DNA from: Pelagibacterales bacterium SAG-MED47
Lineage (GTDB): Bacteria; Pseudomonadota; Alphaproteobacteria; Pelagibacterales; Pelagibacteraceae
DNA: 64,000 nt
Direction of reading: 5' to 3'
NCBI GenBank assembly: GCA_014653355.1
Contig: JACWEO010000001.1
Location: 168,650-232,649, forward strand
Shown: positions 25,932-32,991 of the stretch, one piece after another
Numbering within the stretch: position 1 is the stretch's first letter
Layout: every line of letters begins with the position of its first letter
The notes under the pieces: model-generated
Databases searched by the model: none
Told to the model about the DNA's origin: nothing
The model's input: the letters and a program-made list of their open reading frames with translations, nothing else
Program-made: the position numbers and the translations under genes

Positions 25932-27121
25932 TGCTTTTCTATAATCCAAAAATAGATCAAGAAAAATATGTAATTGCTAAGTATCTTATAGCGTGCAAAA
26001 AAGAAGATTTATCAAAAGCAGCTTGGAGCCTTGCGATTGGTCAAAGTGTTGGTAATCCTGATGTAAGAAATAAATGGGAGACTAATGAAATCTTTGAACA
26101 AAGTAGTTGTGTAATTCTACATGAGAGAAATGAACTACAAAAAATAAAAAAAGGATATGTAAAAATAGGTTTCCCGATAATAAATACTGATTGGGAAGGT
26201 GACGGTACTAGTCACCTTTTGTGTCAACTTATGGGTGGTCAAATGGACATTGATATTTTTGAAACTTGTAGATTAGTTAATATTGATTTTCCAAAAGAAG
26301 TTTTAAAAAATTATCTTAAACCTAAGTATGGCATAAGCGGGTTAAGAAAAATTTCAGGACAAGTAAATAAACCTTTTAGTGGGGCAATTATAAAACCTAA
26401 AACAGGCATGAGTCCTAAGATACTTTTAGAAATGGTAAAAGAATTAATTGATGGAGGAGTTGACTTTATCAAAGAAGACGAAATATTAAGCAACCCATCG
26501 TTTTGTAAAATTGAGGATAGAGTTCCATTAATTTCAAATTATATAAGTAAACAAAAAAATAAAGTAATTTACGCTGTATGTATCAATGGTGATCATCACC
26601 ATATTATTACTAGAGCAAAGTTAGTAAGTAAGCTTGGAGGAAATGCTATTCATATTAATCACTGGTCTGGTTTGGGGGTTTATAATGCTGTTAGAAAATT
26701 GGACTTACCATTATTTATTCATTTTCAAAAATCAGGTGATCGAGTATTCACAAATCCTGAACACAAATTTGGAATAAATTGGAGTGTTATTTGTCAACTT
26801 GCTGGAATAATGGGGGTGGATTCTATTCATGCTGGTATGTGGGGAGGGTATCTTAGCGAAACTGAAGAGGAATTAAAAAAATCACTTAAAATTTTAAGAA
26901 ATTTAAATGTAGTTCCAGCGTTAAGTTGTGGGATGCATCCTGGCTTAGTTCAAGCAAATGCAAAAAGATTTGGTAACGATTTTATTGCAAATGTTGGTGG
27001 TGCTATTCATGGTCACCCAAGTGGAACTTTAGCGGGTGCTAAAGCAATGAGACAAGCTATAGACAAAAACCATGAAATTGAATATGAGCAAGCTATTGCA
27101 AAATGGGGATATGTAAAGTAA
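25931..27121 (+). CDS. RuBisCO-like protein (form IV type)
   Basis: A 396-aa RuBisCO large-subunit superfamily protein. Matches to the active-site order: K155-P-K157 (equivalents of K175/K177), G-G-V-D-F-I-K181-E-D183-E184 (carbamylated Lys plus Asp/Glu metal ligands), H264 (H294), H300-A-G (H327), S332 (S379) and G356-G357 (C-terminal phosphate site). The loop-6 lysine (K334) is replaced by Y307 and the Arg after H294 by Phe265, so CO2 fixation is not expected; Mg-dependent enolisation is. It is cotranscribed with a nucleotidyltransferase and a GDP-mannose-3,5-epimerase-like enzyme, so the substrate may be a phosphorylated ketose or sugar precursor. That role is inference. Confidence 0.88.
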   Translation: MLFYNPKIDQEKYVIAKYLIACKKEDLSKAAWSLAIGQSVGNPDVRNKWETNEIFEQSSCVILHERNELQKIKKGYVKIGFPIINTDWEGDGTSHLLCQLMGGQMDIDIFETCRLVNIDFPKEVLKNYLKPKYGISGLRKISGQVNKPFSGAIIKPKTGMSPKILLEMVKELIDGGVDFIKEDEILSNPSFCKIEDRVPLISNYISKQKNKVIYAVCINGDHHHIITRAKLVSKLGGNAIHINHWSGLGVYNAVRKLDLPLFIHFQKSGDRVFTNPEHKFGINWSVICQLAGIMGVDSIHAGMWGGYLSETEEELKKSLKILRNLNVVPALSCGMHPGLVQANAKRFGNDFIANVGGAIHGHPSGTLAGAKAMRQAIDKNHEIEYEQAIAKWGYVK

Positions 27122-27134
27122 TTCAACTATAAAG

Positions 27135-28145
27135 ATGAAAAAAAAAATTTTAATTTGTGGTGCTGGTGGATTTATTGGAGGACATTTAGCATCAAGGTTT
27201 CTCAAAGAAAATAAGTATGATTTAGTATGTGCAGATGTTAAGCCAAAAGAATATTGGTTTCAGATTTTTGATGAAGCTGAAAACCACAGCCTTGATCTTA
27301 AAGAATATGAAAATACTTCAAAGGTCACAAAAAATGTAGACTATATTTTTAATTTTGCATGCAATATGGGTGGCATGGGTTTTATTGAAAATAATAAAGC
27401 AGAATGTATGTTGTCTGTGTTAGTAAATACTAATTTACTAAGATCTGCTGTAAAAAATAGTTGTAAAAAATATTTTTTTTCTTCAAGTGCATGTGTTTAT
27501 AATGGATCAAAACAAAATCAAACTTTTATATCTGGCTTAAAAGAGACAGATGCGTACCCAGCAGATCCAGAAGATGGATACGGTTGGGAAAAATTATTTA
27601 GTGAAAGAATGTGTCGTCATTTTAACGAAGATTTTGGAATAGATACAAGAGTAGTTAGATACCATAACATTTATGGTCCATTAGGAACTTTTGATGGTGG
27701 AAGAGAAAAAGCTCCAGCTGCATTGTGTAGAAAAATTATATTAGCAAAAAAAAATAATTTTAAGGAAATTGATGTTTGGGGAGACGGTGAACAGACAAGA
27801 AGTTTTTTATATATTGATGATTGTATTCAAGGAACTTTAGATGTTTTTAATAGTAATTCTAATGAAGTATTCAATGTTGGTAGTGAAGAACAGGTTTCAA
27901 TAAATCAAATGATAGAAATAATCGAAGATATCGCAAATTATAAGGTTAATAAAAACTATCAAATTGATAAGCCAAAAGGAGTAAGAGGAAGATCAAGTGA
28001 TAATTCATTTATACAAAAACAGATTGGTTGGAAACACACTCATACTCTTAAAGAAGGTTTAATAAAAACTTATAATTGGATAAACAATCAGATTGAAAGT
28101 GGGACGAATATAAGTAAATTTTCAAAAAGTACTATTGAAAAATAA
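27135..28145 (+). CDS. GDP-mannose 3,5-epimerase-like SDR
   Basis: A 336-aa extended SDR closely patterned on plant-type GDP-mannose 3,5-epimerase. Seen: G-A-G-G-F-I-G-G-H, N-M-G-G-M-G-F-I, S-S-A-C-V-Y with the catalytic Cys, D-G-Y-G-W-E-K (Tyr/Lys pair), H-N-I-Y-G-P, G-G-R-E-K-A-P-A-A and W-G-D-G-E-Q-T-R-S-F. The known enzyme makes GDP-L-galactose and GDP-L-gulose from GDP-mannose without net redox. It follows the RuBisCO-like gene by 13 nt. Exact substrate here may differ, but GDP-sugar use is likely. Confidence 0.85.
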   Translation: MKKKILICGAGGFIGGHLASRFLKENKYDLVCADVKPKEYWFQIFDEAENHSLDLKEYENTSKVTKNVDYIFNFACNMGGMGFIENNKAECMLSVLVNTNLLRSAVKNSCKKYFFSSSACVYNGSKQNQTFISGLKETDAYPADPEDGYGWEKLFSERMCRHFNEDFGIDTRVVRYHNIYGPLGTFDGGREKAPAALCRKIILAKKNNFKEIDVWGDGEQTRSFLYIDDCIQGTLDVFNSNSNEVFNVGSEEQVSINQMIEIIEDIANYKVNKNYQIDKPKGVRGRSSDNSFIQKQIGWKHTHTLKEGLIKTYNWINNQIESGTNISKFSKSTIEK

Positions 28146-28159
28146 AATTTGAAAAATTC

Positions 28160-29032
28160 ATGAAAGCTCTTTGGCTAGTATCTTTTAGGCCTATTGGAAA
28201 ATCAAAATTAAATGATTTTTATCAAAGTTTATTTGTTGATTCTGTTAAAAGTACTAATTTTGATATAACATTTAGTTTAACTCAATTTAACGAGGAAAAT
28301 GTAGAAGAATTTATAAATAAAAAAAATATAAAAAATTTTTTTGTAAATATTCCAAAAAGTGATTTACCGCAGGGTAAAAAATATTCTAACAAGATCATGT
28401 TGGACAATTCTTTGGACCAATTTTTAGAAAATGAATTTGATTATTTGATTTATTCTACTGCAGATATTATTGTTCCTAATAATCTATTTAAAGTATTAGC
28501 AAAAATTAATTATGATGAATTTTGTGCGCTAGTTTATCCAAACACACATATTACAAATGGAAATATAAAAAATACTTATTGGCCACATTATGGAATTGAT
28601 TTAATTGTTTTTAAGATATCAAAATCAAAAGCACAAGAATTTAAAAAAATAATTAAAGAATTTAATCAGTATGATTGGGGAATTATTGAAAATTTTTATA
28701 TTGCAGCCAGTGAAGCTTTAAAACTTAAAGTATTAAATTTATTTAAATACTTAAATGTTTTAAAATTTGAAAATGATTTTGAGGCATTTACAGAGGATAG
28801 AGTATGGCAAATAAAATCTTGGAAAGAAAATCAAACATATTTATTAAATTTTCTTAAATCAGTAAAATTAAGTAATCTTTATGCTTATGGATCTTATTAT
28901 TATCTTCTGTACAAGATTTTTAATTTTAAAGACCTTAATTTTAAATTAATATTATCTTATTTAATATTTTATCCATTTAATTTGATAAAAAAAATTATAA
29001 ATGTGGTTTTTAGAAAAAATAAACAGATATAA
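28160..29032 (+). CDS. Uncharacterised protein, possible GT-A glycosyltransferase
   Basis: A 290-aa protein I cannot assign firmly. D-Y-L-I-Y-S-T-A-D-I-I-V-P near residue 95-107 looks like the end of a GT-A nucleotide-binding half with an A-D-I substitute for the DxD motif, followed by a loop with W-P-H-Y-G-I-D. The C-terminal ~40 residues are hydrophobic (F-K-L-I-L-S-Y-L-I-F) and may bind the membrane. It is the last gene of the GDPD-nucleotidyltransferase-RLP-epimerase cassette, where a dedicated transferase would be expected. Confidence 0.45.
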   Translation: MKALWLVSFRPIGKSKLNDFYQSLFVDSVKSTNFDITFSLTQFNEENVEEFINKKNIKNFFVNIPKSDLPQGKKYSNKIMLDNSLDQFLENEFDYLIYSTADIIVPNNLFKVLAKINYDEFCALVYPNTHITNGNIKNTYWPHYGIDLIVFKISKSKAQEFKKIIKEFNQYDWGIIENFYIAASEALKLKVLNLFKYLNVLKFENDFEAFTEDRVWQIKSWKENQTYLLNFLKSVKLSNLYAYGSYYYLLYKIFNFKDLNFKLILSYLIFYPFNLIKKIINVVFRKNKQI

Positions 29033-29094
29033 AAAAATTGTGAAATAAAAATTGATCAAGGAATTGAAAAGATAATAAAATATTATTAAAAAAT

Positions 29095-30183
29095 TTAGAA
29101 TAAATTTGAATATTCTTTAATAAAGTTTTTTGTAATATTTTTCATTGAGTAAAGATTTTTGTAATAAATTTTATCTTTCATTGATTTACTTCTAATAATT
29201 TTATTTTTTTTTATTATTTTACAAATTGTTCTAACAAAGTTTTTTCTATCAGTTTCTATAAATGGTGGTTTCAAATTTTTTAATTTAATTCCCTCTATAC
29301 CTTTTTTTGTAGATAAAACTATTGCTCCGATTGAAAGAGACTCAATAATCTTAATTCTTGTTCCTGATCCAAATGTTAAAGGCACACACATTAATTTAGA
29401 ATGATAAATGAAATTATAGAGATTATTTTTTGAAACTATCCCTTTATTGATTAACCATGGATATTTTTTATCTAGTCCACCACCAGTTAAAAGTAATTTT
29501 ACATGAGGCATTTTCTTAACTAGTTGGGGCATAATTTTTGTATTTAAGTAATCTATTGCCTCCTTGTTGGGTTTAAAATAATACGATCCACTGTAAATAA
29601 TATAATCATTTTTAATTTTGTTTTTATTTAATCGAAAATCGAGCGATATAGCATTTGGATAAATAATTGGACTTAAATTATAAAGTTTTTTAATTTTTTT
29701 TTTATCTTTATCTGAAACGACTGTTGATAGATTGGAATATTTAAAAACCAATTTCTCTAAAATTTTAGTTAACAAGTAAATAAATTTATTAGAAAATTCT
29801 TTTCTAATTTCAGATTCAACATTATGAGAAATATAAATTATTTTGGTATTTGGTAGCAGTAATTTAAAAGTAATTAAAATTGTAAAAGTATAAAATATCC
29901 AGCTGGAACCTTCTATGATGATAAGTTTTCTTTTTGAATTTTTTAGATAGTTAAAAACATTAAAAATAATTTTAGGAAGTTTAAAAATTTTATTTAATGG
30001 AGTTTCTTTTCCAATAAATATAGAGCAAGTATTTTTTGTATTTTTTTTTCTTAAATGAGATAGCTGAAATAATTTTTTTTCATAAGGCCAATTTTTAAAA
30101 CGATAATTTGTCATTGAAGCTGATCCACTTGTGTTAGGTATTATTGAAAAAAAACTTACAAAAGCTGTCTTGAATTTATTCAT
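29095..30183 (-). CDS. Glycosyltransferase family 4 (GT-B)
   Basis: A 362-aa GT-B glycosyltransferase. The donor-site signature is F-G-S-G-T-R-I-K-I-I-E-S-L-S-I-G-A, typical of GT4 enzymes related to capsule and phosphatidylinositol-mannosyl-type transferases; N-terminal F-F-S-I-I-P-N-T-S-G-S-A is the acceptor-domain loop and Y-I-S-H-N-V-E-S-E is a common family motif. It is the last protein gene before the 5S rRNA and faces away from it. Confidence 0.87.
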   Translation of the reverse strand: MNKFKTAFVSFFSIIPNTSGSASMTNYRFKNWPYEKKLFQLSHLRKKNTKNTCSIFIGKETPLNKIFKLPKIIFNVFNYLKNSKRKLIIIEGSSWIFYTFTILITFKLLLPNTKIIYISHNVESEIRKEFSNKFIYLLTKILEKLVFKYSNLSTVVSDKDKKKIKKLYNLSPIIYPNAISLDFRLNKNKIKNDYIIYSGSYYFKPNKEAIDYLNTKIMPQLVKKMPHVKLLLTGGGLDKKYPWLINKGIVSKNNLYNFIYHSKLMCVPLTFGSGTRIKIIESLSIGAIVLSTKKGIEGIKLKNLKPPFIETDRKNFVRTICKIIKKNKIIRSKSMKDKIYYKNLYSMKNITKNFIKEYSNLF

Positions 30184-30260
30184 TTAAATAAAGCCTATAA
30201 ACTATAATTATAATCTTAAATAATTATCTTTTTTATATATCTATAAAAATTATTATAGGC

Positions 30261-30308
30261 CATTTTTTCATGAAAAAATGAAACAAATTATAATTTGCCT
30301 TTTTTTTT
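30261..30308 (+). promoter_or_regulatory. Two perfect palindromes and a T-run just upstream of 5S rRNA
   Basis: Bases 30261-30280 form a perfect 20-nt palindrome (CATTTTTTCA and its complement). Bases 30284-30297 form a second perfect palindrome (CAAATTA/TAATTTG), followed by CC and nine T at 30300-30308. The second contains TATAAT at 30289-30294, which could be a -10 for 5S with a start near 30301. Equally it could be a terminator hairpin with U-tract. The rest of the 144-nt gap 30184-30327 shows nothing else I can name. Confidence 0.4.
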
Positions 30309-30327
30309 AAAATCAATATAAGTCTGA

Positions 30328-30445
30328 TGCCTGGTAATTATTGCGAAAGGGTCATACCCGATCCCATTCCGAACTCGGAAGTCAAGCCTTTCAGCGCCGA
30401 TGGTACTTTGTCTTAAGACATGGAAGAGTAGGACATTGCCAGGCA
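30328..30445 (+). rRNA. rrf: 5S ribosomal RNA
   Basis: The ~118-nt segment begins TGCCTGG and ends CCAGGCA, which pair as helix I. It contains the conserved loop A/B region with CCCGATCCCATTCCGAACTC and the G-C-C-G-A-T-G-G-T-A-C helix IV/loop segment. No 16S or 23S lies in the window, so 5S is detached from the rest of the operon here, as known for Pelagibacter where HVR2 lies between 23S and 5S. Ends are set by the helix I pairing and could shift by 1-3 nt. Confidence 0.95.
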
Positions 30446-30454
30446 TAATCTATA

Positions 30455-31342
30455 ATGAAAAATCTAATTATTGTAACTGGAGGTGCTGGATTTGTTGGTT
30501 CAAATTTAATTAGATTACTTATAAAAAAAACTAATAAAAATATCTTAAGTATTGATAACTATTCATCAGGATCAAAAAAAAATCATATTATCAACAGTAG
30601 AGTAAAATATATACGGTCAAATACATCTGAAATAATTATAAAATTAGACAGATATAAAAAAAAAATACATTCTTTGTTTCACTTTGGGGAATTTGCAAGA
30701 ATCTATCAGAGTTTCAAAAATTTTGATGAATGCATCAAGTCAAATTCAATAGGAACAAATGCAGTATTTAAATTTTGTTTAAAAAATAAAATCAAATTAA
30801 TTTACTCGGCTACCTCTGCAACTTTAGGGAATAAAGGTAGAGATAAAAATTTATCTCCTTATGCTTTTACAAAATCTAAAAATTTAGAATTATTAGAAAA
30901 TTTAAAAAAGTGGTTTAAATTTCAATTTGAAGTGATTTATTTTTATAATGTTTATGGTCCAGGCCAAATAAAAAAAGGACCCATGGCAACAGTTATAGGT
31001 ATATTTGAAGATAAATTTAAAAATGGAAAAGCTTTGTCAGTAGTAAAACCTGGTAGTCAATCAAGGAGATTCACTCATATTTTTGATACAGTTAACGTTT
31101 GTTATGAAGCATGGAAAAAGAATAAATGTTCTCATTATTCAATATCACATAAAAAATCGTACACTATAAAGGAAGTTGCACAAATGTTTAATACCAAGAT
31201 AATTTACTTAAAAAAAAGACCTGGTGAAAGATATGCTTCTGCTTTAACAAAAATTTCTTTAAATAATAAGGTATTTAGAAGATTCGGAAAAATAAATTTG
31301 AAAGATTATATATCTTCGTTTATTAAGGAGAAAAATTTATGA
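30455..31342 (+). CDS. NAD-dependent sugar epimerase/dehydratase (GalE-like SDR)
   Basis: A 295-aa extended [13 protein letters not shown] Rossmann loop, I-D-N-Y-S-S-G, F-H-F-G-E-F (usual HLAA replaced), [15 protein letters not shown] (Tyr/Lys pair), Y-N-V-Y-G-P-G and R-R-F-T-H-I-F-D. It resembles UDP-glucose/UDP-GlcNAc epimerases but the substrate is unknown. The ATG lies at beta-strand 1, so no later start is possible, yet it is only 9 nt after the 5S 3' end. Its stop overlaps the rpmJ ATG. Confidence 0.85.
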   Translation: MKNLIIVTGGAGFVGSNLIRLLIKKTNKNILSIDNYSSGSKKNHIINSRVKYIRSNTSEIIIKLDRYKKKIHSLFHFGEFARIYQSFKNFDECIKSNSIGTNAVFKFCLKNKIKLIYSATSATLGNKGRDKNLSPYAFTKSKNLELLENLKKWFKFQFEVIYFYNVYGPGQIKKGPMATVIGIFEDKFKNGKALSVVKPGSQSRRFTHIFDTVNVCYEAWKKNKCSHYSISHKKSYTIKEVAQMFNTKIIYLKKRPGERYASALTKISLNNKVFRRFGKINLKDYISSFIKEKNL

Positions 31343-31464
31343 AAATTAAAAGTTCACTTAAATCTATTAAAAAAAGAGATCTTAACTCGAAACTTGTGAG
31401 AAGACGAGGAAGAGTTTATGTAATTAACAAAACTAATCCTAAATTTAAAGCAAGACAAAAATAG
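31339..31464 (+). CDS. rpmJ: Ribosomal protein bL36 (L36)
   Basis: A 41-aa basic protein starting at an ATGA overlap with the epimerase stop. The start M-K-I-K-S-S-L-K-S and the segment [12 protein letters not shown] followed by F-K-A-R-Q-K match bL36 of the cysteine-free (YkgO/alphaproteobacterial) type; no zinc-binding Cys is present. AAGGAG at 31325-31330 is a good ribosome-binding site about 8 nt upstream, which supports this start. It is a structural protein of the large ribosomal subunit. Confidence 0.93.
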   Translation: MKIKSSLKSIKKRDLNSKLVRRRGRVYVINKTNPKFKARQK

Positions 31465-31469
31465 TCTTA

Positions 31470-31580
31470 ATGGATAATCAGAACCACAAAAATACCTGGA
31501 ATAATTTCACAAAATTTGTCTTGTGGGGAACTGTCGCGGTCATATTAGTTTTAGTGCTAATGGCTATTTTCTTATTATAA
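31470..31580 (+). CDS. Small aa3-type cytochrome c oxidase subunit IV-like membrane peptide
   Basis: A 36-aa peptide with a polar N-terminus (H-K-N-T-W-N-N-F-T-K-F) and one C-terminal membrane span from about residue 17 to 36. The H-x-x-T-W-x-x-F-T-K-x-x-x-W-G pattern fits the bacterial aa3 oxidase subunit IV family (COX4_pro_2), a short accessory peptide of the respiratory oxidase in alphaproteobacteria. It lies between rpmJ (5-nt gap) and pntAA (9-nt gap), apart from any cox genes in this window. Family assignment rests on a short motif. Confidence 0.65.
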   Translation: MDNQNHKNTWNNFTKFVLWGTVAVILVLVLMAIFLL

Positions 31581-31589
31581 ATATATATT

Positions 31590-32678
31590 ATGAAAATTGT
31601 TTCTATAAAAGAAAATATTGAAGTTGAGAAGAGAATAGCTATCACCCCAGAAATTGCAAAAAAGTATATATCTCAGGGTATTGAAATTTTTTTGTCAGAA
31701 AATTATGGTGTTCACTTAGGAATCTTAGATGAAGAATACATTAAAATGGGAGTTAAAATTTCAAAAGATCAAAATGAAATTTTAAATACTGCTGATATTG
31801 TAATTCAATTAAGATTGTTGCTAGATGAACAAAAAAATATTTTAAAAGAAAATCAAACGTTAATTGGTGTTTTAGACCCCTACAATAATAAAGAAAAAAT
31901 AGATAGTCTCATTAAAAAGAAGGTTAATGTTTTTTCTTTGGAGCTACTTCCTAGAATAACAAGAGCTCAATCTATGGATATACTTTCTTCTCAAGCCAAT
32001 CTTGCAGGATATAAAGCAGTTATAGAAGCTTTTGCAAATTTTGAAAAAGCAGTTCCTATGATGATGACTGCAGCAGGCACTATCCCGGCTGCTAAAGTAT
32101 TAGTTGTAGGTGCAGGAGTTGCAGGTCTACAAGCTATAGCAACTGCCAAAAGAATGGGTGCAATTGTTTTTGCTACTGATGTAAGGATGGCTTCAAAGGA
32201 GCAAGTTGAAAGTCTAGGAGGTAAATTTTTAGTTGTTGAAGGATCTGAAAATCTTGAGACTGCAGGCGGTTATGCAAAAGAAGTATCAGATGAGTTCAAA
32301 AAAAAACAAGAAGATCTATTACAAGAAACTTTAAAAAAGATTGATATTGTAATTTGTACTGCTTTAATTCCTGGAAAAAAAGCACCAATTATAATTAAGG
32401 AAGAAATGATAATTAATATGAAACCAGGTTCAGTAATATACGATTTAGCTGCAGTTCAAGGGGGAAACGCTGCATTTACAGAGGCTGATCAAATAGTTAA
32501 TAAAGGTGGAATAAAAATTATGGGAGAAACTAATATTTTAAACAAATTACCAGTATCAGCTTCAAGTTTATATGCAAAAAATTTATTTAACTTTGTCTCT
32601 AATTTATTAGATAAAGAAAATAAAAAGATTAATATTAATTTGGAAGATGAAATTATAAAAAACACTTTAATAAAATAA
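31590..32678 (+). CDS. pntAA: NAD(P) transhydrogenase, alpha subunit part 1 (NAD(H)-binding)
   Basis: A 362-aa soluble domain I of proton-translocating transhydrogenase. Seen: E-K-R-I-A-I-T-P-E at the N-terminus, P-R-I-T-R-A-Q-S-M-D, V-V-G-A-G-V-A-G-L-Q-A (NAD fold) and Y-D-L-A-A-V-Q-G-G-N. The subunit binds NAD(H), exchanging hydride with NADP(H) bound by PntB. It is the first of three separate pnt genes, the split arrangement found in Rhodospirillum-like alphaproteobacteria, and supplies NADPH at the expense of proton motive force. Confidence 0.95.
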   Translation: MKIVSIKENIEVEKRIAITPEIAKKYISQGIEIFLSENYGVHLGILDEEYIKMGVKISKDQNEILNTADIVIQLRLLLDEQKNILKENQTLIGVLDPYNNKEKIDSLIKKKVNVFSLELLPRITRAQSMDILSSQANLAGYKAVIEAFANFEKAVPMMMTAAGTIPAAKVLVVGAGVAGLQAIATAKRMGAIVFATDVRMASKEQVESLGGKFLVVEGSENLETAGGYAKEVSDEFKKKQEDLLQETLKKIDIVICTALIPGKKAPIIIKEEMIINMKPGSVIYDLAAVQGGNAAFTEADQIVNKGGIKIMGETNILNKLPVSASSLYAKNLFNFVSNLLDKENKKININLEDEIIKNTLIK

Positions 32679-32682
32679 AATT

Positions 32683-32991
32683 ATGGAAATAGATCCTTTT
32701 ATATTTAGATTAAGCATATTTATCCTTTCAATTTTTATCGGATATTATGTTGTTTGGAGTGTAACTCCATCTCTTCATACCCCCTTAATGTCTGTTACAA
32801 ATGCTATTTCATCTGTTATTATAGTTGGTGCAATTATTGCTGGATTAGCAAGTAACTCAGAAAGTATTTTTAATATATCAAGCATTTTTGGATTTTTAGC
32901 AATATCACTTGCTGCAATAAATATTTTTGGTGGGTTTTTAGTGACGCAAAGAATGCTTGCAATGTATAAGAAGAAAAAAAAGGATAAATAA
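32683..32991 (+). CDS. pntAB: NAD(P) transhydrogenase, alpha subunit part 2 (membrane)
   Basis: A 102-aa protein with three hydrophobic segments (about 8-26, 37-57, 64-90) matching the small membrane part of transhydrogenase alpha: G-Y-Y-V-V-W-S-V-T-P-S-L-H-T-P-L-M-S-V-T-N-A-I-S is diagnostic. It forms part of the proton channel with PntB. It follows pntAA by 4 nt, and its last base overlaps the first base of pntB (TAATG). Confidence 0.95.
   Translation: MEIDPFIFRLSIFILSIFIGYYVVWSVTPSLHTPLMSVTNAISSVIIVGAIIAGLASNSESIFNISSIFGFLAISLAAINIFGGFLVTQRMLAMYKKKKKDK

Noticed and set aside
25931..27121. A true CO2-fixing RuBisCO
   Set aside because: The loop-6 lysine is replaced by Tyr307 and the Arg after the H294 equivalent by Phe, and no phosphoribulokinase is seen; gap, pgk, fba and tkt are normal glycolytic genes.
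1..30183. Insertion sequences, integrases or phage genes driving the island
   Set aside because: No transposase, integrase, terminal inverted repeats or direct repeats were recognised, and neither tRNA gene is next to the island.
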